Assembly (NCBI GenBank): GCA_963737555.1
Contig: CAVTTB010000005.1
Span: 62,001 to 126,000, forward strand
Length of the DNA: 64,000 bases
Direction of reading: 5' to 3'
From: JAHJQQ01 sp963737555
GTDB lineage: Bacteria > Pseudomonadota > Gammaproteobacteria > Thiohalobacterales > Thiohalobacteraceae
The translations under genes and the position numbers were made by a program. Shown one piece after another: positions 9,583 through 17,983 of the stretch; within the stretch, counting starts at the first letter, position 1, and each line of letters opens with the position of its first letter. The notes below the pieces were generated by a model, which did not search any database, was not told where the DNA came from, and was given only the letters and a program-made list of their open reading frames with translations.

Positions 9583-10438
9583 TAATATGTATGCGTCTGC
9601 CTAGCAGCGCCTCAATCTCATTTTCCACATTACCTAGACGATCTCTCAGTTCTTGCTCGACACCCTCTGAGAGCTTAATTTCGGGCACGCTCGCTTTTGG
9701 CAGCAGTAGATTTCTATACCAATCCCTCGTATTGTCCGGGAATAGTCGGCGTATATATCGCCTATAAAACGACGATTCCAGCAGCCTGGCTATATTCCTG
9801 TTCGTGTAACGCAACTCCGAGCTTTTATTTCTGACACTCTTGTCATCTAGCTCCAGCCCACCTGTGTTTACGCCCAGAAATTTCCCAAGATCATGAATCG
9901 TCTGCACGCGGTTCTGTCGATACTCCGAGAAGCTCACACAATAAAATCTATCAACCCCAAAAACATCCAGCCAAGGCTTTATCTGCATTGCGTAATCGCT
10001 GACCGAGATGTAGATGGGGTCATCAAGCACGACTCTATCTATATCTTTCGCAGAGATTCTCTGCACCGCAATGTTGTGCCGTAGGTGACTATAGATGCGT
10101 TGGATGGGATCACGCATAATCATAATCAACTTTAGCTCGTCACCACACAAACGGTATGCCTTATCAGCAACACCCTCATACTCCGGTATCTTGGTGTAAT
10201 TGGTGGATGCCTCACCGCAAAGTTGATTTGGACGCGCACCCCGAAAGTGAGCACGATATTCACTCCGCATCTGCGCGATGTCCTGATGCTTTGTTAATAT
10301 CGACGGTTCTTTATCAGACGGAAGGCAGAGCCCATCCACTCTCGCCAAGTCATCATAAAGCGTAGTCGTTCCACATTTAGCCGACCCGATAATCAGGAAA
10401 TTCGGCTTATCTACAACTGTATTATCCATGTCACTCAT
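9569..10438 (-). CDS. PAPS-dependent sulfotransferase (second)
   Basis: 289 residues. The 5'-phosphosulfate loop reads IIGSAKCGTTTLYDDL (residues 16-31), and the 3'-phosphate site is MIMRDPIQRIYSHLRH near residue 107. This SAKCGTT type resembles heparan-sulfate/NodH-like enzymes more than the PRSGANW type at 7378, so the two probably modify different positions. No transmembrane segment is seen. It is tightly packed between a GT4 glycosyltransferase (31 bases) and the flippase (overlap). Confidence 0.87.
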   Translation of the reverse strand: MSDMDNTVVDKPNFLIIGSAKCGTTTLYDDLARVDGLCLPSDKEPSILTKHQDIAQMRSEYRAHFRGARPNQLCGEASTNYTKIPEYEGVADKAYRLCGDELKLIMIMRDPIQRIYSHLRHNIAVQRISAKDIDRVVLDDPIYISVSDYAMQIKPWLDVFGVDRFYCVSFSEYRQNRVQTIHDLGKFLGVNTGGLELDDKSVRNKSSELRYTNRNIARLLESSFYRRYIRRLFPDNTRDWYRNLLLPKASVPEIKLSEGVEQELRDRLGNVENEIEALLGRRIHINETR

Positions 10439-10469
10439 GACAATGTGCGCACACCAGGCTTGACGTTGG

Positions 10470-11585
10470 TCAGCTGTACCAGGACAGAAGCCTCGGCGCT
10501 ATCGCCTCCCATATATATTCTGACTTGATCAGGTCGGCACCTCGCTTACCAGCATCCGTGTCACTATCTGCATATTTGTATAATGATCGCCCGATTTGCT
10601 CAGGATCCAGGTCGACGACATCTCCTGCCCCAGCCTCGGCAACCTGACCGAAGTGACACTCCTTGCTTATAACAACAGGAACACCCATAGCTAGCGCTTC
10701 AATGATTGCCATACTGAAGCCTTCCTGCCTGCTGGGCAGGCAAAATACCTTGGCAGCCTTCAACAATCCATGCTTTGCATCACCGTAGACAGGGCCTATC
10801 AGTTTCACCTGATGCTGAAGCCCAAGTTCCGCCACTCTGGATAGTACTCTTGCCTTTTCCCCCTCATCAGGGCCAGCAACAATCAAGCGGGCATCACCGC
10901 CCAATTTCAAATATTCACGATAGCCGTCGATCAGATAATCCAAGCCTTTTTTGTAATGGAGCCTACTCATAAAGAGAATATATTTTCCGTACTCTTCCCG
11001 ATATTCAGCACCATCAACATATACAAGTTCTCTGATTTTTTCTTGGAATATCCCATTTGGCGAAACCCGAATTCTGGTCTCCAGTCGCAAATGAGACATC
11101 AGGTCAGCCTCGTCCTGATTTAGAGCATGAATGAAGTGCGCATGCGAAAGAATCTTCCTCCATCTCAAAGCTAGCGCAATCCTTTTCTTCAACTTCTTCT
11201 GTTCTAGGCTCCATGGATCCAGCATCCCTCGTGGCGCAATAACATAAGGAATCCCTGCTTTCCTTGCCGCAAAACAGGCCTCCGCAGCGAGCTGACTCCA
11301 TACCCCATGAACATGTACTGCATCATAGTTTTTGATAAGCCTGCGCACTTCCTTTCTAGCGCGTAGGCCCAGTAGCTTTTCTAGTTTGCCACCGGATATA
11401 GAATAAAGTGAAAGTTGCTTCTGGTTCGGAAGGCCGAGTTCGTAAAATGCTGTCTCGTTAAGATCATAAGTCAATATGCCAACACTTTCGCATCTTGGTA
11501 TTTGGGCGCAAGCAAGGCTTGGGCAGCTAACTGAGGGACCACCTTTTTTTGGATCCAGGCTTTCGATAACGTGTAACACATTCAT
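10470..11585 (-). CDS. Glycosyltransferase family 4
   Basis: 371-residue GT-B fold enzyme. N-terminal MNVLHVIESLDPKKGGPS has the expected Gly-rich donor-domain opening. VHVHGVWSQLA and APRGMLDPWSL are typical of GT4 enzymes acting on exopolysaccharide. The nucleotide-sugar EX7E motif is in the segment SRQEGFSMAIIEALAMG near residue 290. It is expected to add a sugar to the lipid-linked repeat unit in the cytoplasm. Donor sugar unknown. Confidence 0.88.
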   Translation of the reverse strand: MNVLHVIESLDPKKGGPSVSCPSLACAQIPRCESVGILTYDLNETAFYELGLPNQKQLSLYSISGGKLEKLLGLRARKEVRRLIKNYDAVHVHGVWSQLAAEACFAARKAGIPYVIAPRGMLDPWSLEQKKLKKRIALALRWRKILSHAHFIHALNQDEADLMSHLRLETRIRVSPNGIFQEKIRELVYVDGAEYREEYGKYILFMSRLHYKKGLDYLIDGYREYLKLGGDARLIVAGPDEGEKARVLSRVAELGLQHQVKLIGPVYGDAKHGLLKAAKVFCLPSRQEGFSMAIIEALAMGVPVVISKECHFGQVAEAGAGDVVDLDPEQIGRSLYKYADSDTDAGKRGADLIKSEYIWEAIAPRLLSWYS

Positions 11586-11677
11586 AGTTCGTTAATTCAG
11601 CTTATGATTATCTTAACAACCAAGGAACTCTGCACAGCCCAATACTATGCGCTTTCAGCGCATCTCCCGAATCTTCA

Positions 11678-12574
11678 TTATATTTTGTAACCAAACTCCT
11701 GCCGGACGACCTGCTCCAGCGTCAGGTTCTGCGACTTCATCAGCGCCTCCAACTCATGCACCTTCACATCCACCAGAAAGCGATACCAGAAGCCCTGCAG
11801 GAAATGGAAAGCCAGCCCCTGCCAGCCATCCAGAAAGCCCAGCCTGACAAAATATCGGTACAGGAAATAAAGCAACGCCCGCAGACCCAACGGCAGCCGC
11901 GCATAAACCTTCAGTTTCAGCCAGCGTTTTAATTTCGCCTGAAAATTAAGGTGTGCCGTTGCAGTTTCCTCATCTCCTTTTCTGCGGTGCATCAGCAAAT
12001 CCACCGCCTCACGGCTGGCGTAGTGGTTGTGCTTACCCGTCCACCAGGTGACATTGTTCAGATTAATGTCTGCGATGTCAGCAGATAGATGGCCAATCTC
12101 ACCTTCGACAATCATATGCTCGTCCATCCAACGATTCTCGCAGCGCCCATGTCCGGTACGCCACACGCGGAGCATACGAATCGGGTAGATACCACCATGA
12201 CGTATCCACTTACCCAAAAAATGAATTTGCCTATTTACAGTCAGGCCCATTACAGTAGCCGGGTAGCCCGGCAGGCCATTATGCAATGCTGCAGCCAGTT
12301 CCGGTGTCACGACCTCGTCGGCATCCAGCCGCATCGTCCATTGCGTATCGATGGGCACGTTGTCCAATGCCCAATTAAGCTGGGTGGAATAATTGACCCA
12401 GACGTGTTGCACCAACTCGGCCCCGTGCGACTGGGCCAGCGCCACCGTGCCATCGGTGGAGAAGCAATCCACCACCACCACACGTTTGGCCACACCCTGC
12501 AGGCTTTGCAGACAACGGGGCAGATGCTGCTCCTCGTTGAAGGTCAGGATGATGACAGTCAGGTCCGCGGTCAT
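11678..12574 (-). CDS. Glycosyltransferase family 2 (WaaE/KdtX-like)
   Basis: 298 residues. The GT-A opening is LTVIILTFNEEQHLPRCL, followed by VVVVDCFSTDGT and the metal-binding RLDADEVV near residue 83. The C-terminal part LGLRALLYFLYRYFVRLGFLDG is amphipathic and matches the membrane-associated tail of the LPS beta-1,4-glucosyltransferase-like family. From about here on, codon use is more GC-rich than in the genes before 11.6 kb. Confidence 0.85.
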   Translation of the reverse strand: MTADLTVIILTFNEEQHLPRCLQSLQGVAKRVVVVDCFSTDGTVALAQSHGAELVQHVWVNYSTQLNWALDNVPIDTQWTMRLDADEVVTPELAAALHNGLPGYPATVMGLTVNRQIHFLGKWIRHGGIYPIRMLRVWRTGHGRCENRWMDEHMIVEGEIGHLSADIADINLNNVTWWTGKHNHYASREAVDLLMHRRKGDEETATAHLNFQAKLKRWLKLKVYARLPLGLRALLYFLYRYFVRLGFLDGWQGLAFHFLQGFWYRFLVDVKVHELEALMKSQNLTLEQVVRQEFGYKI

Positions 12575-12724
12575 GGCTTAATCATCGCCCCGGTCTTTAT
12601 GCATTTTTCTTAGGCCAATCTCTTTGGCCTGATTCCCAGCCACCAAAGTCCACAGGCCATGCTACCTGATCAAGGTATCCCGAAAGGCCGCATTCCTCGT
12701 TCTTGGATAGAATCGAGTTGGAAA

Positions 12725-13378
12725 TCATTGTGATTTGACTGCACTGACTATCATCGATCGCGCCAATGCGGGTATCCGCCCGACGGTTTGAAATTGGATG
12801 TTCTGTAGCGCATATTCTCCAAATAAGCTCAGCATCGTGGATTTCGAAAAGAACTTGATGTGGCCATAGTCACGCAGAGGGTGCCAATGGTTATCGAAAC
12901 TGTTTGTGATCGCCAATACCAGATTCTTCCAGTAGCCATGATATGGCGTGGTAAGGATCAGGAGCCCACCAGGCTTCAAGGCAATGAGCGCATTTTCCAT
13001 CAGTCGCCTGGGTAGCAGCAGGTGTTCGATGACTTCCGTCGAGACTACGGCGTCAAATTTTCCGTGGTAACCGGTCGGTAGCGGTTGTGTGATGTCATGT
13101 TGAGCGAAGCTGGCGTTGGGGTGTTTTTTACTGGCAATTTCAATCCCGGATGAACTGTGGTCGACTCCCGTGACGTTGAAGCCAGATGACGCCATGAGCG
13201 CTGAGAACGATCCATTTCCACAGCCGAGATCCAACACATCGGAGGCGCTATGCGCACGTAACTGATCCGTGATGGGTTTAGCAATAAAGTGGTGTACTTG
13301 TGTATGTTCGTCCGTGTCCCAAACGAACTCGTCGGCAGCATTCGACGTTTCGCGATCGGTCTTTGGTTTTGCGGTCAT
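12725..13378 (-). CDS. Class I SAM-dependent methyltransferase
   Basis: 217 residues from the ATG at 13378 (MTAKPKTDRET). The SAM-binding motif I is VLDLGCGNGSFSALM, followed by VTGVDHSSSGI (motif post-I) and VVSTEVIEHLLLP (motif II), as in UbiG/Methyltransf_23 enzymes. A longer in-frame extension to 13540 would run deep into the preceding gene; the chosen start gives a 4-base ATGA overlap with the acetyltransferase, the usual mark of translational coupling. It probably methylates a sugar of the polysaccharide. Target unknown. Confidence 0.8.
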   Translation of the reverse strand: MTAKPKTDRETSNAADEFVWDTDEHTQVHHFIAKPITDQLRAHSASDVLDLGCGNGSFSALMASSGFNVTGVDHSSSGIEIASKKHPNASFAQHDITQPLPTGYHGKFDAVVSTEVIEHLLLPRRLMENALIALKPGGLLILTTPYHGYWKNLVLAITNSFDNHWHPLRDYGHIKFFSKSTMLSLFGEYALQNIQFQTVGRIPALARSMIVSAVKSQ

Positions 13379-13917
13379 TGGTGTTTCTTTCTCTCTTTGA
13401 TTTTCTTTGCCGGTAGACCAGCATAAACGGTCCAGGGTTCGAGGTTTCTGCTCGCCACCGATCCGAGCCCAAGTACGGCGCCTTCGCCGACAGTTACACC
13501 CAAAAGAACCGTTGCGCGGGCGCAGATCCAGGCATAGCAACCGACGGTGATAGGTTCGGATATCACTGGGAAGGCGGGGTCATCATAGTCATGTGTTGCG
13601 CTGCACAGATATGCCTGCTGTGAAATCGTGCAGTGTGACTTGAGTGTAATGGGGCTTGGATTGTAGATGATTGCCTCATCGGCAATGGCGACTACATCCT
13701 CGCATATCAGATTCCAGGGCGCCCAGATCACGACCTTGGGGTACACATGGCAATCAGATCCCAGTTTTGCGCCAAACAAACGCAAGAGTGTGGCGCGCCA
13801 AGCATGGAATGGTCGGGGGGATGTTCTGAAGAGCAGGAGGTAGACAATCTGCCAGAGAAACCGCGCCATTCTATTCCGCAGCGATTTTGCGGGCGCCTTG
13901 TACGGATCCTGCTTCAT
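13375..13917 (-). CDS. WcaF-like colanic acid-type acetyltransferase
   Basis: 180 residues, left-handed beta-helix family. The N-terminal stretch RMARFLWQIVYLLLFRTSPRPFHAWR and LLRLFGAKLG are characteristic of the WcaF branch. The hexapeptide region includes AIADEAIIYNPSPITL, and the catalytic His sits in LCSATHDYDDP. The tail WTVYAGLPAKKIKERKK is canonical. It is the second sugar acetyltransferase of the locus. Its stop overlaps the methyltransferase start by four bases. Confidence 0.87.
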   Translation of the reverse strand: MKQDPYKAPAKSLRNRMARFLWQIVYLLLFRTSPRPFHAWRATLLRLFGAKLGSDCHVYPKVVIWAPWNLICEDVVAIADEAIIYNPSPITLKSHCTISQQAYLCSATHDYDDPAFPVISEPITVGCYAWICARATVLLGVTVGEGAVLGLGSVASRNLEPWTVYAGLPAKKIKERKKHQ

Positions 13918-13919
13918 GT

Positions 13920-14114
13920 TCAGTGTCCGGTGAACGGCTGCGCGTTTGCAGTCAGCGAGGGCTCAAAAGCCAGACCCTTGCCATTCGGTCCAACCGCCTT
14001 CAGGAAGCGCTCAGTAAAATGGCTGCCCTTCTCGCCCACATCCCGAGCGACATCATTCGAGCTGGCTTTGCTTATTATGTGGATATCAATAATGGTATTC
14101 ATACCCAGATCCAA
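13920..14114 (-). pseudogene. Fragment resembling an FkbM-type methyltransferase N-terminus
   Basis: A 64-residue reading frame ending two bases before the WcaF-like start. It contains DVGEKGSHFTERFLKAVGP followed by NGKGLAFEPSLTANAQPF, close to the FkbM pattern DVGANxGxFTxxxAxxVGPxGxVxAFEP. The rest of a methyltransferase is missing, and the glycine loop is altered, so I treat it as a relic. The remaining 14115-14256 holds nothing I recognise. Confidence 0.4.
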
Positions 14115-14256
14115 ACCAGCGCCTGTAAAGCATCACGGCAGGCCGTATGATGATATCCGACCACCCAATTGAACTTAGCTTGATATATAACAAGACATAT
14201 TTCATTGCATCATCCCGCTTAGCGGATTGGCAATCAGCACTTTCCGCCACACGTCC

Positions 14257-15974
14257 TCACCCCTCCAAGTAGCCTTCCTTGAGCAGGTACAAATAAATCT
14301 CCTGCACCGCCTCCATCGGGCTGAACTGCGAGGTATCGATCCGCATCTCGGGCGCCTCCGGCACCTCGTACGGATCGCTGATGCCCGTAAACTCCGGAAT
14401 CAATCCCTGCCGCGCCTTGGCATATAGCCCTTTGCGGTCGCGCGCCTCGCACACTTCCAAGGGCGTCGCCACATAGATCTCGACGAACGCGCCTTGCTCC
14501 TCGATCATCTCGCGCACGGCACGACGGGTGCTGTGATACGGCGCGATCGGCGCGCAGATGGCGATGCCGCCGTTCTTGGTGATCTCGCTGGCGACAAAAC
14601 CGATGCGGCGAATATTCAGGTCGCGATGCACTTTGGAGAAACCGAGTTCGCTGGACAGATGCTGACGCACGATGTCGCCATCGAGCAGCGATACGGGGCG
14701 CCCACCCGCCTCGACCAATTTGGCATAGATAATCTTGGCGAGCGTGGATTTTCCGGAACCTGAGAAGCCGGTAAAGAACAGCGTGAGGCCCTGCTTGCTG
14801 CGCGGCGGGTAGACCCGGCGCAGTTCGCGGACGACTTCGGGATAGCTGAACCAATCCGGCAGACTTTCGCCCAGCGCCAGATCCTTCTTCAGCTGGGCGT
14901 CGGTATATTCGATGCTTTCCAGCTTTTGTTTTTGGATCTCCGATACCGGCATGAAACGCTGTCTGTCCGGCACGTACTGCATCGCCTCGATCGGCACGGC
15001 AGTGATCTTCAGTTGATCGGCGTACTTAAGCACCAATTCCTTGGCTTGATCCGGCTCATAGAACGCATGACCGTTGCCCGGCGGCGGGTAGGCGTGTTTC
15101 GGACCGACGATCATGTGCGAGCAGCCGTAATTCTGATGCACGATGGCATGCCACAACGCCTCACGCGGACCGGCCATACGCATCGCCAGCGGCAGCAACG
15201 ACAGCGCGGCAAGATCATGCGGAAAGTGGCGGCGTATGGCTTGGTAGCAATGCACGCGCGCGTAATACTGCAGGTCGCCCGGCTTGGTCATACCGACCGT
15301 GGGATGCAGCAGAATGTGCCCGCCGATCTCTTTCGCCGCTTGCAGGGTGATGTCGTGTTGCAGACGGTGCATGGGCTTGCTGGTCTGGAAGGCGACCACG
15401 CGTCGCCAACCCATTTTCTTGAACAGGGCACGCAGTTCCTCGGGCGTATCCCAGAGACTCTCGAAATCGTAATGCACCGGGAGCTGGATGCCCTCCAGCG
15501 TGCCGCTTATATAGGTATCCTGAACCTGTTCGTAGAGGTAACGCACGCCGGGATGCTGATCCGAGGTGGTGCCGTAGACCGCCTCGGCCTCGCGTTTTTT
15601 GTCCGGCTGCCAGATTTCCTGAACGGTGAGCACGGCGGGCATGAAGCCCTCGGCATCACGCAGGGCAACGACTGTTCCGGGCTTGAGCTTCTCCGCGAAC
15701 TTTGGCCGAGACATCGAGCACAATCGGGATCGGCCACAGCGTACCGTCCGGCAGCTGCATACGCTCGACCACACCCTCATAGGCCGCCTTGTCCATGAAG
15801 CCGCGCAGGGGTGAGAACCCGCCGTTGAGCAGCAATTCCAGATCACACGTCTGTCGCTGGCTCAGGTACAGGGAAGGGTAGTCGCGGGACTCCTGCTTGA
15901 TGCTGTTCCGCACGGTCTGGATCAACCAGCAGGTTGACCAACTCACCGCCATGCGGCGGGACAAAATAATCCAT
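14257..15974 (-). CDS. Bifunctional ATP sulfurylase/APS kinase (Sat-CysC; two frame breaks)
   Basis: Makes APS from sulfate and ATP, then PAPS. The true start is the ATG at 15974 (MDYFVPPHGGELVNLLVDP). The frame breaks near 15905 (into IKQESRDYPSLYLS) and near 15705 (into KFAEKLKPGTVVAL); both fit an extra base. ATP sulfurylase features are NGGFSPLRGFM, VVAFQTSKPMHRLQHD, HPTVGMTKPGD and IVGPKHAYPPPG. The APS kinase domain begins near residue 395 with P-loop GFSGSGKST (about 400), LLDGDIVRQHL and APIAPYHSTRRAVR. In the QxRNPxHxxH motif, Arg is Ser and the second His is Gln. Its place upstream of two sulfotransferases on the same strand points to dedicated PAPS supply. Confidence 0.85.
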
Positions 15975-16251
15975 TTTATCAATCTCTTATATTGTTGTAT
16001 CGCCCGACCCATCTCCGGAGGCCTGGCGAGGCTCATGATGCGGGATCTCGGGACCCTCTCTGCTCATGCTATAGCAGTCAGCCAGTGCCCGGCCGCACGA
16101 TATTAGGGGTTATACCCTACCGGGTAAAGCCGATCTCGTGACACCGCGAATTACAGCGACGGGGAGGTGTATACCTTTATAGGGTCGAGCTGTGACAGCA
16201 TCTGTCAGATTGTGCCTGCGTTTGATCGTCAGTTCCCAAAATAACGTGCGA

Positions 16252-17749
16252 TCAAACCCCCTTGAGCAGGCCGAGGCATACGCTGTTCAATTCGGTGGCG
16301 CGCGCCTCATCCCCCGCCTCGTTATAACACCGAAACTCCGGCGCATTGCCCGACGGCCGCAGGTGCACGATCTCGCCGTTCTCGAAGCTCATGCGCAGGC
16401 CGTCGGTGGTATCAATAGATGCCACGCGACCGCACAGCGCACCGAACATCTGCTCCATCGCCGGCGCGCCGCCGGTGATCAAGGATTCGATCAGAGTACG
16501 CGAACGTTCAGTGGGATAGTTTTTGAGTCGATCGCTGGCGGTGAAGCGTGCTGGCAACGTCTGCGACAACGCGCTCAGCGGGAGCTTTCGTTGATACGCC
16601 TCGATCAGCAAGGCAAGAATCGGTAATACGGCATCGCGCGTGGGTAGCGCAGTCAGGCGTCGTCCATCGCGCTCGATATCCGTGGCCAACAAAAATCCAC
16701 CATTGGCTTCATAGCCCGCGACGGATGTAAAACCTGCCGCTTGCAGCGCCTGCATGCCGGCGATCACATACGGCGAACCGATGCGGGTGCGCGTCACCTG
16801 CGCAAATGCGCCGCAAGCTTCGACAACGGTATTGCTGCTCACCGGTGTCGCGACGGCTTTGATGCCCAAGGCTTGCGCGCACAACACGCCGACCACATCG
16901 CCACGCAGCCAGACGCCGGCCTCGGTACCGATCAACGGGCGGTCGGCATCGCCGTCGGTGGAGACGATGGCATCGAAGCGGTGTTGCTGTGCCCAGCCCT
17001 GCGCCAGTTCGATATCCTCAGGGCGGATCGCCTCGGTATCGACCGGCATGAATACTTCGGTACGTCCCAGCCGCAATACCTCTGCGCCGAGTCCCGCAAG
17101 AATTTCGCCGAGCAGATCGCGCGCGACACCGGAGTGTTCATACACGGCCACGCGCATGCCGGCGAGTGCATCGGCGCCGAAGAAATCCAGATAACGGCGC
17201 ACATAGGCCGCGCGTGCGCTGTGCATCCACCGGCGGCAAGGCATCGGTACGAATCGCTGCGGGTATCTCAACCGTCTGCGCGCGTATCCCGGCCTCGTCG
17301 TCCTTCATGATCTCGCCATGCGCGGTGTTGAATTTTATGCCGTTGCGATCATCCGGAATGTGGCTGCCGGTGACCATGATCGAGGGTATACCCAGCTGCA
17401 TACCGTATGTGACGACCGCCGGCGAAGGTATGAAACCGCAGTTGATCGGTTGATAACCAGCATCGATGCAGGCGGCGGCAATGGCGCTCATGATGCCGGG
17501 CGTGCTCGGACGCAGGTCGCCGGCGATGGCGACGGCTTTGCTGGACTCAGCGCCGCCGACTGAGGTGAGCGGCGCGATACCCGGGTTTCGCTGGCGCTCC
17601 ACCCAGGCTACGTGTTGAAGGAAACCGCGCGTGTAGGCATAACATACCGCTGGCGTCATATCGACCACCCGCCCGCGCGCGCCGCTGGTACCGAAACCGA
17701 CGCCGCTGCGATTCATCAAATCCTGTATAGCTACCTTCTCGACAGACAT
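16252..17749 (-). CDS. Phosphomannomutase/phosphoglucomutase-family enzyme (one frame break)
   Basis: Alpha-D-phosphohexomutase, likely supplying mannose-1-P or glucose-1-P for nucleotide sugars. GGAG six bases before 17749 supports the start MSVEKVAIQ over an upstream Met at 17794. Seen motifs: FGTSGARGRV near the N-terminus, the phosphoserine loop VTGSHIPDDRNGIKFN, the metal loop STDGDADRPL, YEANGGFLL and the phosphate-binding RPSGNAPEFR. The frame breaks near 17225 within the segment after RTDALPPVD and resumes as SARAAYVRRYLDFFG; total length is three times 499 plus one, fitting one extra base. Confidence 0.83.
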
Positions 17750-17818
17750 GCTTGCTCCAACTCTTGGGTTTATGATCTCTGACTGGAATTGCACTTACAT
17801 AAGCGAATTTTTTTTCAA

Positions 17819-17948
17819 TGTAGGGTGGGTGAGGCGCGTTGTTTGCGCCGTAACCCACCAAGCGTGCCGTAGGCACACATTAACAAAGGCGTCGTGTTGC
17901 TGCGCAACGCTTGGTGGGTTACGCAAAAAAACGCTCACCCACCCTACA
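17819..17948. repeat. Nested palindromic intergenic element, 130 bp
   Basis: Outer arms TGTAGGGTGGGTGAG (17819-17833) and its exact reverse complement (17934-17948). Inner arms GTAACCCACCAAGCGT (17850-17865) and its exact complement (17907-17922). No coding potential. It resembles the widespread GTAGGGTGGG-type dispersed repeats/MITE-like elements of proteobacteria. It separates the mutase start from the DUF748 gene end and could also fold as a strong RNA structure. Confidence 0.75.
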
Positions 17949-17983
17949 TTCCTGCTTTAGTTAGCGCCATTCATTTCTGACTG

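Noticed and set aside
13379..13540. Longer start for the methyltransferase at 13540
   Set aside because: It would overlap the acetyltransferase by 165 bases; the ATGA overlap start is more natural.
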